DNA of 64,000 nt from Neisseria sp. (GCF_030527965.1 NZ_JAUMZU010000010.1:1-64000); one strand, 5' to 3'. Counted from the stretch's first letter, positions 9,074 to 18,410 are shown. Numbers and translations: made by a program. Notes: a model not told the origin generated them from the letters alone.

Positions 9074-9403
9074 ATGAATCCTGTTATTTCCCAGCTTACG
9101 CCCGATGAATTGAAAGTTTTCTTAGAGGCCCATCCGGATACGATATTGTTAGATGTGCGGGAAGATGATGAAGTTGCGTTTTGCAGCCTTCCTAATCATG
9201 TTCATATTCCGATGAACATGATTCCTTTGCGGCATAACGAATTGCCGGATGGTTGCCCGATCGTGCTTTATTGTCATCATGGCATACGCAGCTTGCATAG
9301 TGCCATGTATCTGGCGGAAGCAGGTTTTGAAGACTTATACAACCTCAAAGGAGGAATTGATGCGTGGGCTTTAGAGGTTGATCCGGAAGTACCTCGTTAT
9401 TGA
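9074..9403 (+). CDS. Rhodanese-like domain protein
   Basis: This single-domain, cytoplasmic rhodanese of 109 residues begins with the conserved LLDVRE loop and carries the active-site loop CHHGIRS with Cys67. Single-domain rhodaneses carry sulfane sulfur as a persulfide for sulfur-transfer reactions. The partner is not evident. The preceding PIMT-like gene is on the same strand; a pairing of these two families is seen in other beta-proteobacteria, usually near tolC, which is absent here. Confidence 0.88.
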   Translation: MNPVISQLTPDELKVFLEAHPDTILLDVREDDEVAFCSLPNHVHIPMNMIPLRHNELPDGCPIVLYCHHGIRSLHSAMYLAEAGFEDLYNLKGGIDAWALEVDPEVPRY

Positions 9404-9451
9404 TCCAACCGTCGGTTATGGTGTTGAGGCCTGACTAAGGAAGCAATTCTT

Positions 9452-9985
9452 TTACCTTTTGGCCTTCCGCTTGTGCCAATGATGGGCGGTATATGCGCGC
9501 CAGAGTAGTAACACGGCAAAATAGCCGACAATGGCGAATATGCTGCCGAGTATCGGGACACCGATAAGCAGCGGTTTTCCCGTGCCAATAAGCCATGCCC
9601 ATGCTTCGCTGAAAAAATTGTCGCCCCATTGAGGGAAATTTAGGGTGCCTGCTTCTTGTCCCATCAAAAAACTTCCGATGCGGTAGGCCAAGTAATAGAG
9701 TGGCATGTAGGTAATCGGATTGGTATACAGCGTAGTAAATACGGCAAGCGGTAGGTTGGTGCGTAAGAAATAAGCAATGATTAATGCGCTAAGCATCTGA
9801 GTAGGGCCGGGCATCAAGCCGCAAAATAGTCCTACTGCTACGGAAACGGCGGCCTGCCGACGGTTGAGCGTCCAGAAATAGGGTTTGTCAAACATCGGTG
9901 CGAAAGGCTTGGTCCAACGCGAGGCGAATATGTCTTCACGTTTTGGCAGCCGTTGGCGTAAGGTTTTTCGGCGTGGTTCGGTCAT
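9452..9985 (-). CDS. DUF2062 domain membrane protein
   Basis: This 177-residue protein has a basic N-terminus (RRKTLRQRLPKRE) and the DUF2062 pattern: a conserved Trp/Phe-rich start, GLFCGLMPGPTQM, and NPITYMPLYYLAYRIG, with about three membrane helices and a basic C-terminus. Function is unknown; the domain is found alone or fused to glycosyltransferases. I took the ATG at 9985 because the upstream extension to 10057 would begin with TTG inside an uptake sequence. It is convergent with the rhodanese gene. Confidence 0.82.
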   Translation of the reverse strand: MTEPRRKTLRQRLPKREDIFASRWTKPFAPMFDKPYFWTLNRRQAAVSVAVGLFCGLMPGPTQMLSALIIAYFLRTNLPLAVFTTLYTNPITYMPLYYLAYRIGSFLMGQEAGTLNFPQWGDNFFSEAWAWLIGTGKPLLIGVPILGSIFAIVGYFAVLLLWRAYTAHHWHKRKAKR

Positions 9986-10039
9986 AGGTTTGGATGTGTG
10001 CGGTAAAAAACTTATATGGTATCGGTAATCGAAATTTAA

Positions 10040-10077
10040 ATGCCTGTCTGAAAACAAAGCGGTTTTCAGGCAGGCAT
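10040..10077 (-). terminator. DUS-pair hairpin after trkH
   Basis: ATGCCTGTCTGAAAAC and GTTTTCAGGCAGGCAT pair with one G-U, 13 bases past the trkH stop codon. Confidence 0.7.
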
Positions 10078-10089
10078 TTTGCTATGAAT

Positions 10090-11553
10090 TTATTTTTTCC
10101 AATAAGCGGGTGTAAAGAGGATGAACACGGTAAAAATTTCCAGCCGGCCCAGCAGCATGACGATAGAACATAACCATTTTTGCATATCGCTCAATTCGCT
10201 GTAATTGTGGGCAGGGCCGACGGCGCCCAAACCCGGGCCGGCATTGGTAATGCAGGCGACGGTGGCGGTAAAGGCGGTCATAAAATCCAAGCCGGCTATC
10301 ATTTGGGCGAAAGTAAAAAAGATGATGGTCATGAAATACACAAAGATAAACGCCATCACGGCCAATGCGGTACGCTCGGAAATCAGGCGTTTGTCGACTT
10401 TTACCGTACGCACGGCGTTCGGGTGGAGCAATAACAGCATCTCGCGCAGGCTGAATTTGGCTAATACCACGACCCGCGCCATTTTGACACCGCCGCCCAT
10501 CGAGCCGGTATTCGCGAGAATATTGGCGAGGAAAAACATCCAGAGCGATACGATCAGCGGCCATTTGGCGAAATCATAGTTGGCAAAACCGCCGGCCAAG
10601 CCGGTTGAAATGAAGTTGAAGCTAACGAAACGGAATGCTTCCGGCAAGCTGGCGTAATATTCTTTATGCCAGAGGTAAAAACTGCATATCAGGATGCTGC
10701 TGGTAAGCAATAACAGCATCGTTCTGCTTTCTTCATTGAGCCAGTATCCTTTAAGCGAGCGCTCGCGTATAGCAGAGAAATGGCTGGCGAAGTTAATGGC
10801 GCCCAGTAAGGTCACCACAGACAATACGATTTCAATGGCAATGGAGTTGAAATAAATAACACTGTCGTTGTGGGTGGAAAAGCCGCCGAGGGAGATGGCC
10901 GATAACGCGTGGCACAGCGCGTCAAACCAGCTCATGCCTGCCCAATGAAGGGCAAAGAAAGCCAAGGCGGTGGTTAATGAATAGAAAATCCACAATCTTT
11001 TCGCCACTTGGGAAATACGCGGCGCGATTTTGCTGTCTTTATCAATACCCGGAATTTCGGCTTTGAACAGTTGCGTGCCACCCACGCCCAGCATCGGCAA
11101 TACGGCTACGGCCAACACAATAATCCCCATGCCGCCCAGCCAGTTGAGCATATGGCGCCAGAAGTTGAGTGAAGGGGCCAATGTGTCGAGGCTGGATATG
11201 ACTGTGGCACCGGTGGTAGTCAGGCCGGAAATGGCTTCGAAAAAAGCATCGCCGTAACTCATGTCGGGCAGGTAAAGATAAAGCGGTACGGCGGAAATGG
11301 CCGCAAAACCGACCCAAAGCATCACCACAAGCGTGAAGCCGTCGCGTGGCAGCAGCTCGCGTTGGAAATTGAGTGTTGCCAGCCAGCTGACCGCGGAGCC
11401 GATAAATGTTACGAAAGCGGTTTGGGCAAACACAGTAAACGTGCCGTCCACATAAAAATAGGAAAACAGCGTCGGTATCATCAAAATCATGGCATAAAAC
11501 ACGCCGAGTTTTGACAATACGTGGATGATGGGAAGAATTTTACGGTTTTGCAT
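10090..11553 (-). CDS. trkH: Trk system potassium uptake protein TrkH
   Basis: TrkH is the K+-conducting membrane subunit of the Trk system. The 487-residue protein shows the four pore-loop repeats typical of the TrkH/KtrB family, including GLTTTGATV, LGGFSTHN, FISTGLAGGF and VACITNAGPGLG, between pairs of membrane helices. Length matches E. coli TrkH (483). It is downstream of trkA on the same strand with a 91-base gap containing two inverted uptake sequences, so the genes may be co-transcribed. TrkA provides the cytoplasmic NAD-binding gating ring. Confidence 0.96.
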   Translation of the reverse strand: MQNRKILPIIHVLSKLGVFYAMILMIPTLFSYFYVDGTFTVFAQTAFVTFIGSAVSWLATLNFQRELLPRDGFTLVVMLWVGFAAISAVPLYLYLPDMSYGDAFFEAISGLTTTGATVISSLDTLAPSLNFWRHMLNWLGGMGIIVLAVAVLPMLGVGGTQLFKAEIPGIDKDSKIAPRISQVAKRLWIFYSLTTALAFFALHWAGMSWFDALCHALSAISLGGFSTHNDSVIYFNSIAIEIVLSVVTLLGAINFASHFSAIRERSLKGYWLNEESRTMLLLLTSSILICSFYLWHKEYYASLPEAFRFVSFNFISTGLAGGFANYDFAKWPLIVSLWMFFLANILANTGSMGGGVKMARVVVLAKFSLREMLLLLHPNAVRTVKVDKRLISERTALAVMAFIFVYFMTIIFFTFAQMIAGLDFMTAFTATVACITNAGPGLGAVGPAHNYSELSDMQKWLCSIVMLLGRLEIFTVFILFTPAYWKK

Positions 11554-11644
11554 GGTGGTTTGTTGTTTTCAGACAGGCATTGCCTATCCGGGCTGTTGTC
11601 TTGCTTAACTTAATGGGTGTAATGCCTGTCTGAAAAGGTTTTTC

Positions 11645-13042
11645 TTAGCCGAAAAAGCCCATTCTGACTTGAATCAGTTTTTCCAGCTCGCGAAGCACGC
11701 GTCGACGGGAAACGAAGAAAATCACATGATCGCCGTCGACCAGCACCACATCTTCCTTGTGCCCCATCATTACCTCGTTTTCACGAACAAGGCCGGCAAA
11801 ATGGCAGCCGGAAGGCCATTTTACTTCGGAAACCCGACGGCCGACCAAAGCAGAGGTTTCCGGCGTGCCGTGTACCACAACTTCGATGGCTTCTGCCGTA
11901 CCGCGCCGCAAAGAATACACCGCAACCACATCGCCGCGCCGGATATGCGCCATGATATGACCGATGGTCACCAAATTGGGCGACACCACAATGTCAATCT
12001 GGTTGCCTTCTAGCAAATCCACATAACGTGAACGGTTGATAATCGTCAGCACCCGTTTGACACCCAAGTCTTTGGCCAGCAGGCTCGACATGATGTTGTT
12101 TTCATCATCGTTAGTCAGCGCGCAAAATACATCGGTTTCATCAATATTTTCATGCGCAAGCAAATTCTCATCGGAAGCCGAGCCAAGCAAGACCAGCGCG
12201 TTATCCAGATTTTCAGCCAGCCATTCGGCACGTTGCGTCCGATTTTCGATGATTTTAATGTCATACAGGTTTTCCACTTCTTTCGCCAGCCGGTAGCCGA
12301 TATTGCCGCCACCGGCAATAATCACGCGCTTGGTGCGTTGGGCAAAAGGCCTGAGCTCGCGCAGAATGGTTTTTACATAACGGCTGTCGGCCAGAAAGCA
12401 TACTTCGTCGCCTTCGATAATAATTGTTTTTGCTGAAGGCACAATCAAGCGGTTGTTACGGTAAATGGCACAAATCTGGCAATCCACGCCTTCGGGCAGG
12501 TGGCTGTTGATTTCCGAAATTTCCCGATTGACCAGCAGGCCGCCGTTGTGCGCCTCGACAATAATCATTTTGGCTTTTTCATCGGCAAAACTTAATACCT
12601 GCAAAGCATTGTTGTAGCTAAGCAAGCCAACCAACCGCTCCGTGACCAAGTCTTCAGGGTGGATGGAATCGGTTACGCCGAAAATTTGCAGGCAGTTTTC
12701 CAATTCGTCTTCTTTATCGATTTTGTATTCGACGTAATCGGTTTGGCGCACGCGGGCTATTCGGTCTGGAATATTGAATATGTCTGCAGCGATTTTACAG
12801 GCCAGAAGATTGGTTTCATCGCTGCGCGTTACCGCCAGCAATAAATCGGAATCCGCGGCACCGGCCGATTCGAGTACCGCCGGAGAAGCGCCGTTGCCCA
12901 CAATCGTCTGCACGTCCAGCCGGCTGCCGATGTTTTTTAACGCCTGCTCGTTTATATCGACAATCGTTACATCATTGTCTTGCGCCAGATTGTCGGCCAA
13001 AGTCGAGCCGACTTGGCCGCTGCCGAGAATTAGAATTTTCAC
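11645..13042 (-). CDS. trkA: Trk system potassium transporter TrkA
   Basis: TrkA is the peripheral NAD(H)-binding regulator of TrkH. The 465-residue protein has two tandem RCK_N/RCK_C modules: Rossmann motif LGSGQVGSTLA at the start and a second one, AGGGNIGYRLA, in the middle. I chose the GTG at 13042, preceded by GGAGC, because the product then begins directly at the first Rossmann strand (KILILGSG) and has the usual length; the alternative at 13087 adds a low-complexity stretch. An uptake sequence at 13104 lies just upstream. Confidence 0.95.
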   Translation of the reverse strand: MKILILGSGQVGSTLADNLAQDNDVTIVDINEQALKNIGSRLDVQTIVGNGASPAVLESAGAADSDLLLAVTRSDETNLLACKIAADIFNIPDRIARVRQTDYVEYKIDKEDELENCLQIFGVTDSIHPEDLVTERLVGLLSYNNALQVLSFADEKAKMIIVEAHNGGLLVNREISEINSHLPEGVDCQICAIYRNNRLIVPSAKTIIIEGDEVCFLADSRYVKTILRELRPFAQRTKRVIIAGGGNIGYRLAKEVENLYDIKIIENRTQRAEWLAENLDNALVLLGSASDENLLAHENIDETDVFCALTNDDENNIMSSLLAKDLGVKRVLTIINRSRYVDLLEGNQIDIVVSPNLVTIGHIMAHIRRGDVVAVYSLRRGTAEAIEVVVHGTPETSALVGRRVSEVKWPSGCHFAGLVRENEVMMGHKEDVVLVDGDHVIFFVSRRRVLRELEKLIQVRMGFFG

Positions 13043-13195
13043 GTTCGAACCGTTTGCTCCGTTGGAATCGGCGTTATTGTAAACCAAAACCGGAAAATCA
13101 TGTTTTCAGACAGGCATGGCACTGGCGAGCTAACTGCTTAATGTGTGTTTGAAATGCAAGGAGACGGCTTTGCTTGAGAGTTCAGAAAGAAAGAG

Positions 13196-13228
13196 TAAAA
13201 GCCGCTGAACGCTTTCAGCGGCTTTTAC
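13196..13228 (-). terminator. Terminator of the tRNA-Ser cluster
   Basis: AAAAGCCGCTGAA and its complement TTCAGCGGCTTTT form a 13-bp stem with a 4-base loop directly downstream of the last tRNA-Ser on the minus strand, with A/T tracts on both sides. Confidence 0.85.
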
Positions 13229-13234
13229 CGGATT

Positions 13235-13325
<91 letters not shown>

Positions 13326-13358
13326 TTCTTGAATAAAACAAAATCACTTCGAGGTTTT

Positions 13359-13448
13359 TGGCGGAGGCGGTGAGATTCGAACTCACGGAGGGGGTTAGCC
13401 CTCGACGGTTTTCGAAACCGTTACATTAAACCGCTCTGCCACGCCTCC
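13359..13448 (-). tRNA. tRNA-Ser (anticodon CGA)
   Basis: Class II tRNA with acceptor GGAGGCG/CGCCTCC and anticodon loop TTCGAAA (anticodon CGA), otherwise very close to the two flanking TGA copies, including the T-arm and encoded CCA. This suggests that the three genes arose by tandem duplication with anticodon change. Confidence 0.95.
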
Positions 13449-13465
13449 TGCATGCTTTTGAAGAT

Positions 13466-13556
<91 letters not shown>

Positions 13557-13573
13557 GTTTCTTGAAGACGCGG

Positions 13574-13602
13574 ATATTAGCGGAAAAGAAAGGTTTTGCC
13601 AA
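13574..13602 (-). promoter_or_regulatory. Promoter of the tRNA-Ser cluster
   Basis: On the minus strand, TTGGCA (-35), exactly 17 bases and TAATAT (-10) end 18 bases before the first tRNA base. This is one of the best sigma-70 matches in the window, as expected for a stable RNA operon. Confidence 0.75.
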
Positions 13603-13625
13603 GTGGTTTTCGTGCGTTTGTTTCT

Positions 13626-14405
13626 TTATTTGCGTTGTTCGGGCCGTTGGAATACCCATTCGTTTTCGTTGGACGAGGCGGGATGGAATGTATAGCCTTC
13701 GTAATCGAAATTTTTCAGGTCTTCCGGCTGGGTAATGCCTTGTTCGGCGGCGTAGCGCACCATCAGGCCGCGTGCGCGTTTGGCATAAAAACTGATGATT
13801 TTATATTGGCCGTTTTTTTCATCTTTGAATACGGGGGTAATCAATCGCGCATTGAGTTTTCCGGTCTGAACGGCTTTGAAATATTCTTGGGAGGCAAGAT
13901 TAATCAAAACGCTGCTGCCGGCTTGAGCCATAGTTTGATTGAGCAGCCGGGTAATGCGCTCGCCCCAGAATTCATAAAGGTTTTTGCCGCGTGTGTTGGC
14001 AAACGGCGTACCCATTTCCAGCCGATAGGGCTGAATTAAATCTAACGGCCGCAATAAGCCGTATAAGCCGGAAAGCAGGCGGACGTGGTTTTGCAAATAG
14101 TCGATTGCGTCGGTATTCAGATCTGCGGCATTCAGGCCTTCGTAAACGTCGCCGTTAAACATGTAAACCGCTTGTTTGGCGTTTTCGGGGGTAAACGGAG
14201 TGTGCCATGCGGCGTTACGCTCGGCGTTGAGCAAGGCGATTTTGTCGGAAACGTGCATCAGCGCTGCGATGTCTTGCGGGGCGAGTTTGCGTACTTCACG
14301 CATCAGTTTTTCCGATTCTGCCAGTAAATCGGGCTGGGTAAAGCGGGTGGTGGGCGAAGGGTCTTTTTCGTTGAGATTTTTGGCGGGAGATAGTATGAAA
14401 AACAT
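13626..14405 (-). CDS. yaaA: Peroxide stress protein YaaA
   Basis: This 259-residue protein is a clear YaaA/UPF0246 member, starting [12 protein letters not shown] and containing [19 protein letters not shown] and a C-terminal [13 protein letters not shown]. In E. coli YaaA lowers free intracellular iron during hydrogen peroxide stress and has a DNA-binding helix-hairpin-helix fold; the exact activity is not settled. It is flanked by the tRNA-Ser promoter downstream and by purE upstream with a terminator between, so it is probably transcribed alone. Confidence 0.93.
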   Translation of the reverse strand: MFFILSPAKNLNEKDPSPTTRFTQPDLLAESEKLMREVRKLAPQDIAALMHVSDKIALLNAERNAAWHTPFTPENAKQAVYMFNGDVYEGLNAADLNTDAIDYLQNHVRLLSGLYGLLRPLDLIQPYRLEMGTPFANTRGKNLYEFWGERITRLLNQTMAQAGSSVLINLASQEYFKAVQTGKLNARLITPVFKDEKNGQYKIISFYAKRARGLMVRYAAEQGITQPEDLKNFDYEGYTFHPASSNENEWVFQRPEQRK

Positions 14406-14509
14406 AGGGCTTCTTTCAAAATCGGACGGTCTACACTTTAAAACCGCTGTGGCCGCTTGGCAAGGCTGTTGCTGTTGAAATCGGCAATGGTGTCGATTAA
14501 TGTAAACGG

Positions 14510-14543
14510 AATGCCTGTCTGAATGTGTTTTCAGACAGGCATT
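14510..14543 (-). terminator. DUS-pair hairpin after purE
   Basis: AATGCCTGTCTGAA and TTCAGACAGGCATT form a perfect 14-bp stem with a 6-base loop about 15 bases after the purE stop. Confidence 0.75.
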
Positions 14544-14557
14544 GTGCTATTAACGGG

Positions 14558-15052
14558 CTAGAGTTCCGGTGCTTCGGGCAGCGTCATGTCTAAAACGGTT
14601 TGCTCTTGCTTTTTGCGGAAGTCGTCTAATTTTTGCGCCAAAGCGGAATCTTCGTTGGCCAGCAGCGAAAGGGCAAACAGGGCGGCGTTGGCGGCGCCGG
14701 CTTCGCCTATGGCAAAGGTGGCAACGGGAATGCCTTTGGGCATTTGTACGATAGACAATAAAGAATCTTCACCGTGCAGGTATTTGCTAGGTACGGGCAC
14801 ACCGAGTACGGGAAGGGTGGTTTTGGCCGCCACCATGCCGGGCAAATGAGCTGCGCCGCCGGCTCCTGCGATGATGGCTTTCAGGCCTCTGCTGCGAGCG
14901 GTTTCCGCGTATTCAAACATTAAATCGGGCGTGCGGTGGGCGGAGACGACGCGGGCTTCGTATTCGACGCCGAAGTCTTTTAAAAAGCGGGCGGCATGCT
15001 GCATAACGGGCCAGTCGCTGTTGCTGCCCATAATGATACCGATTTTAGCCAT
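14558..15052 (-). CDS. purE: N5-carboxyaminoimidazole ribonucleotide mutase PurE
   Basis: PurE converts N5-CAIR to CAIR in purine synthesis. The 164-residue protein has the class I PurE motifs: [12 protein letters not shown] (phosphate binding, catalytic serine region), [11 protein letters not shown] with the active-site His, [12 protein letters not shown] and GVPVPSKYL. No purK is adjacent. A GGAAAAC site precedes the ATG. Uptake-sequence hairpins flank the gene on both sides, so it is an independent unit. Confidence 0.96.
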   Translation of the reverse strand: MAKIGIIMGSNSDWPVMQHAARFLKDFGVEYEARVVSAHRTPDLMFEYAETARSRGLKAIIAGAGGAAHLPGMVAAKTTLPVLGVPVPSKYLHGEDSLLSIVQMPKGIPVATFAIGEAGAANAALFALSLLANEDSALAQKLDDFRKKQEQTVLDMTLPEAPEL

Positions 15053-15086
15053 GTTGTTTTCCTTGAGCTTGATGAGTAGGAGATGA

Positions 15087-15127
15087 TTTTCAGACAGGCA
15101 TTTGATGGACGGATGCCTGTCTGAAAA
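15087..15127 (-). terminator. DUS-pair hairpin between cpoB-like gene and purE
   Basis: TTTTCAGACAGGCAT and ATGCCTGTCTGAAAA form a perfect 15-bp stem with an 11-base loop just after the CpoB-like stop and 35 bases before purE. Confidence 0.65.
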
Positions 15128-15135
15128 CGGTGGGT

Positions 15136-15819
15136 TTATTGGTTAAGCTGCTTGAGGGCGCGTTTTGCGGCGGGGCTGTCGGGATAGGTTTGAACCAGTT
15201 TGCGCCAAGTGGTTTTGGCGATGTCGCGCTGCTGCATGTTGTATTGGCACTGGCCGATATTGAACAAGGCTTCCGGCGCTTCGCTGCTGTTGCGGTAGCG
15301 AATGGCAAGGCGGTTGCCGATGTTGATGACGGATTCGCAGTTTTTTAAATGTTGGTGGCTCTGCATCAGCAAAAACATGCTTTTGCGGGCGGTATCGCTG
15401 CCGTCGCCGCCGCTTTCAGCTTGTTTGAGCGTGGCAGCGGCAGCGGCGAAGTGCCCGCTGCGATATTGGCTTTGGGCGCGTTGAAGGGTTTCTACGGCGT
15501 TTTGTTGTACCTGCTGGCTTTGTGCGGCTTCTGCGGCCGAAATGCTGCTGCCGGAAGAGGGCGCGGTTCGTGAGGCCGGCCGGCTGCTGCGACGCTCAAG
15601 TTGTCTGACGCGGGTTTGTAGAATCTGCACTTGCTGCTCTAAGCGGCTGACTTGAATGCCGAGTTGGTTGATTTGGGTTTGCGCATCGGGGGCGGGATAA
15701 CGGATGCTTTCTTCCTGTATGTCGGACTCGTTCGGCTGACCGGGCGTGTGTGGCAAACGGCTGCCTGCGCAAGCGGTCAGGGTGCAGATTAATAAGAGGG
15801 GCAGGGCTTTTTTCATCAT
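15136..15819 (-). CDS. CpoB/YbgF-like TPR lipoprotein
   Basis: This 227-residue envelope protein has a lipoprotein signal ([12 protein letters not shown], predicted lipid-modified cysteine at about 17), a heptad-like coiled coil at about 48-80, a serine/alanine-rich linker and a C-terminal TPR region containing [13 protein letters not shown] and [12 protein letters not shown]. This order matches CpoB, which coordinates peptidoglycan synthesis with Tol-Pal at division. E. coli CpoB is soluble and encoded beside pal; here the signal looks lipidated and no tol-pal genes are nearby, so the name is by architecture only. Confidence 0.7.
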   Translation of the reverse strand: MMKKALPLLLICTLTACAGSRLPHTPGQPNESDIQEESIRYPAPDAQTQINQLGIQVSRLEQQVQILQTRVRQLERRSSRPASRTAPSSGSSISAAEAAQSQQVQQNAVETLQRAQSQYRSGHFAAAAATLKQAESGGDGSDTARKSMFLLMQSHQHLKNCESVINIGNRLAIRYRNSSEAPEALFNIGQCQYNMQQRDIAKTTWRKLVQTYPDSPAAKRALKQLNQ

Positions 15820-15838
15820 AATACGGGCGATAAGGTAT

Positions 15839-16504
15839 TTATTTTTTTAGAAGAAGCGTCAAACCATCGCCTATGGGCAGGGTGATGGGAATGATGCGGT
15901 TGTCGTGTGGCAGGTTTGCATTGAAGGTTTGCAGAATGCCAACGGCCGGGGTGTCGTCGTCGGTAACGGGAGAGGCAACCCGCCCGCTCAGTAACACGTT
16001 GTCTATGGCAATGATGCCGCCGCTGCGTACCAATGTGAGGCATCGTTCGTAGTATTGCGGGGTAGGCGGCTTATCTGCATCGATAAACGCCATGTCGTAG
16101 CTGGCGGCGCGGCCTTCGGCAATCAATTCGTCGAGCGTTATCAGAGCCGGCTGCAGATGGAGGGAGATTTTATGGGCAACGCCTGCCCGATTCCATGATT
16201 GACGGGCGATATCGGTAAAGCTGACGTTGATGTCGCAACAGGTTAGTTTTCCGTTTTCAGGAAGGGCGAGCGCCACGGCGGTGCTGCTGTAGCCTGTGAA
16301 AACGCCGATTTCCAGATAATTTTCCACTCGGATTAACCGCGCGAGCCAGGCGAGCATGGCCGCTTGTTCGGGTGCAATCGCCATCTTGCCCAAGCGGTGG
16401 CTTGAGGTTTCCCGGCGTAGCTGCGTCAACGCGGGATGCTCCGCTTCGCCGATGGTACGCAGGTATTCCGTTAATCCGCTGGCGGAAGTGGCGTGGATGC
16501 TCAT
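15839..16504 (-). CDS. CCoAOMT-type O-methyltransferase
   Basis: This 221-residue class I SAM methyltransferase belongs to the caffeoyl-CoA/catechol O-methyltransferase family (Methyltransf_3). Motif I is YLEIGVFTGYSSTAVAL, the acidic loop is CCDIN, and the metal-binding aspartate lies in AFIDADK, followed by IIAIDNVLLSGRV. Bacterial members are Mg-dependent and often of unknown substrate. It lies 10 bases after the DUF3460 gene and is probably co-transcribed with it and perhaps with the CpoB-like gene 19 bases further on. Confidence 0.87.
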   Translation of the reverse strand: MSIHATSASGLTEYLRTIGEAEHPALTQLRRETSSHRLGKMAIAPEQAAMLAWLARLIRVENYLEIGVFTGYSSTAVALALPENGKLTCCDINVSFTDIARQSWNRAGVAHKISLHLQPALITLDELIAEGRAASYDMAFIDADKPPTPQYYERCLTLVRSGGIIAIDNVLLSGRVASPVTDDDTPAVGILQTFNANLPHDNRIIPITLPIGDGLTLLLKK

Positions 16505-16514
16505 GTTGTTGATG

Positions 16515-16700
16515 TTAGTCGGGCTGGTAGGCGTAGGGTTTTTTCGGCAGCTTGGCTGCTTCGAAACCGGCCTGTTCTTCGGGGCTGAGTTCTACATCCC
16601 ACAGCAAGCCGCGGTTTTTGAGGCGCTGTTCGGCTTCTTTAGGGTGTTTTTCAATGTATTCGTTGAGAAACTGGGTTGTTTCGGATTGATAGTTATACAT
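16515..16700 (-). CDS. DUF3460 family small protein
   Basis: This 61-residue acidic protein matches the small beta-proteobacterial DUF3460 family: an N-terminal YQSETTQFLNEY, a central LLWD and a C-terminal PKKPYAYQP. Function is unknown and no signal peptide or membrane helix is seen. It is the first gene of a probable operon with the O-methyltransferase; a TATAAT lies about 130 bases upstream. Confidence 0.83.
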   Translation of the reverse strand: MYNYQSETTQFLNEYIEKHPKEAEQRLKNRGLLWDVELSPEEQAGFEAAKLPKKPYAYQPD

Positions 16701-16827
16701 GTTTTATTCCTTATGATTGTATTGGTTTTGGTGTTTCAGCCTCTTGCCGGTTGCTGAGGCCGTAAATTTCACGACAGGAAACCAACCGGTTGGCCCTGCT
16801 TTTCGGTTTTTGTATGGCTTTGTTGCT

Positions 16828-16833
16828 ATTATA
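16828..16833 (-). promoter_or_regulatory. Candidate -10 for the DUF3460 operon
   Basis: A perfect TATAAT is found on the minus strand about 128 bases upstream of DUF3460, but no convincing -35 hexamer is at 16-18 bases; an A-run occupies the spacer. Confidence 0.35.
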
Positions 16834-16891
16834 GCGTGAAATTTTTTTGTCGGCAGCAACGTAAATCTGTGATAGCCGCCTGCAAAACAAA

Positions 16892-16919
16892 TTGTCAGCG
16901 CCGCGCATGCGGGTATAAT
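16892..16919 (+). promoter_or_regulatory. pcnB promoter
   Basis: TTGTCA (16892-16897), a 16-base GC-rich spacer and a perfect TATAAT (16914-16919) predict initiation near 16926. This would give a leader of about 125 bases containing the nested palindrome at 16932-17021. Confidence 0.7.
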
Positions 16920-16931
16920 TGGTCCGTTTGG

Positions 16932-17021
16932 TATGCCTGTCTGAAACCTTTGCAGAGGCATTTGGCGGCAAGATGCTTCTGCAAAGGTTTTAAGCGGAAT
17001 CTTTGTGTTTCAGACAGGCAT
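16932..17021 (+). repeat. Nested palindrome in the pcnB leader
   Basis: An outer inverted pair of uptake sequences (ATGCCTGTCTGAAAC at 16933-16947 and its complement at 17007-17021) encloses an inner inverted repeat: AAACCTTTGCAGAGGCAT at 16944-16961 pairs with 16973-16990, with one G-U and an 11-base loop. The left outer and inner arms share the bases AAAC, so the two stems compete there. Confidence 0.8.
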
Positions 17022-17051
17022 TGATGATGGGTTTGTAAACACAGGAAGACT

Positions 17052-18410
17052 ATGCTGAAAAAATTGTGGCGTAAGATGGTACCGGCCAAAGCACGTGCGC
17101 ATAAGCGCGTGCTGCCGTTTTCGGAGCATCACCTGGACGCAGACAAATTGAATTTTGCCGCTGAAAAAGTTGTAGAACGCTTGCATCAGGCGGGTTACGA
17201 AGCTTATGTGGTAGGCGGTGCGGTGCGCGATTTGTTATTGGGTGTGGAGCCGAAAGATTTTGACGTGGCAACCAACGCCACGCCCGAGGAAGTAAGGAAG
17301 GTGTTTCGCCGCAGCCGGATTATCGGGCGGCGTTTCCGAATCGTGCATGTGATGGTGGGGCCGGAAACCATCGAGGTAACCACTTTTCGCGGCGGCCAGA
17401 GCGCGCAGCAAAACGAACACGGCCGTATTATGAAAGACAATACTTACGGCTCGATAGAAGAAGACGCGATGCGGCGCGATTTTACCTGCAATGCCTTGTA
17501 TTTCGATCCGATACGGCGCGAAATCATTGATTTTCATCATGGTGTCGAAGATGTGCGGGCTAAACGGCTTGTGATGATCGGCGAGCCGGAAGCGCGTTAT
17601 CAGGAAGATCCGGTGCGGATTTTGCGAGCCATCCGTTTGTCGGGCAAATTGGAGTTTGAAATCGAAGCGGCGACCGCAGCGCCGATTCAAGCCAATTCGG
17701 CGCGCTTGAAAGATGAGCCGGTAGCGCGTTTGTTTGACGAAATTTTAAAAATCCTGCTTTCAGGATACGGTGGCGCCTGTGTGGCCGCGCTCAGAAAATC
17801 CGCCATCGACACTTCTATCCATCCGATTTTGGACGCGTTGCAGCAATCGAGTCAACAGGATGGCAAAAGCATGGTTTCGTTGGCGCTGAAGAATACCGAC
17901 GAGCGCTTGCGTGCCGATAAATCGGTGTCGGTCGGTTTTGTATTGGCGGCGGTGTTGTGGCCTCAGGTTTACCGCTATTGGCAGCAACATTTGGCTCAAG
18001 GAGAGAAATCTGCGGCGGCTTTAAACAGCGCTATTGCCAGAATACGCGAGGAAATGGAAAAAGGCTGGGGCGTGCCGCAACGCTTTTCGGCAACCATGCG
18101 TGAAATCTGGACGTTTCAGCCGCAATTCGATTTTATCCGCGGCGGGCGCCCGCATCGCTTGTTGTCGCAGCAACGCTTCCGCGCAGCGTATGACTTTTTA
18201 ATATTGCGCGCCCAATTAGGCGAGGTGTCGCAGGAATTGGCCGATTGGTGGACTGTGTTTCAACATGCAGATGAAACACAACGTCAAGAAATGACGGCGG
18301 CCGGTCATATCATTTTTACTCAAAACGGCGAAACGGGCGAGCCTAAGAAAAAACGCCGCCGCAAACCGCGTAAACGCAAACCGCAAGCAGCGGTTGAATC
18401 CGATAGCTGA
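17052..18410 (+). CDS. pcnB: Polynucleotide adenylyltransferase (poly(A) polymerase I)
   Basis: PcnB adds 3' poly(A) tails that promote RNA decay. The 452-residue class II nucleotidyltransferase has YVVGGAVRDLLLG, the catalytic aspartates in KDFDVATNA, the RRDFTCNALYFDP motif and RILRAIRLSGKL near residue 200. The C-terminus ends in a very basic tail (KKKRRRKPRKRK), as in other poly(A) polymerases. The N-terminus is basic and lacks a signal peptide. An AGGAAG site precedes the ATG. The leader is strongly structured, which could control its expression. Confidence 0.94.
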   Translation: MLKKLWRKMVPAKARAHKRVLPFSEHHLDADKLNFAAEKVVERLHQAGYEAYVVGGAVRDLLLGVEPKDFDVATNATPEEVRKVFRRSRIIGRRFRIVHVMVGPETIEVTTFRGGQSAQQNEHGRIMKDNTYGSIEEDAMRRDFTCNALYFDPIRREIIDFHHGVEDVRAKRLVMIGEPEARYQEDPVRILRAIRLSGKLEFEIEAATAAPIQANSARLKDEPVARLFDEILKILLSGYGGACVAALRKSAIDTSIHPILDALQQSSQQDGKSMVSLALKNTDERLRADKSVSVGFVLAAVLWPQVYRYWQQHLAQGEKSAAALNSAIARIREEMEKGWGVPQRFSATMREIWTFQPQFDFIRGGRPHRLLSQQRFRAAYDFLILRAQLGEVSQELADWWTVFQHADETQRQEMTAAGHIIFTQNGETGEPKKKRRRKPRKRKPQAAVESDS

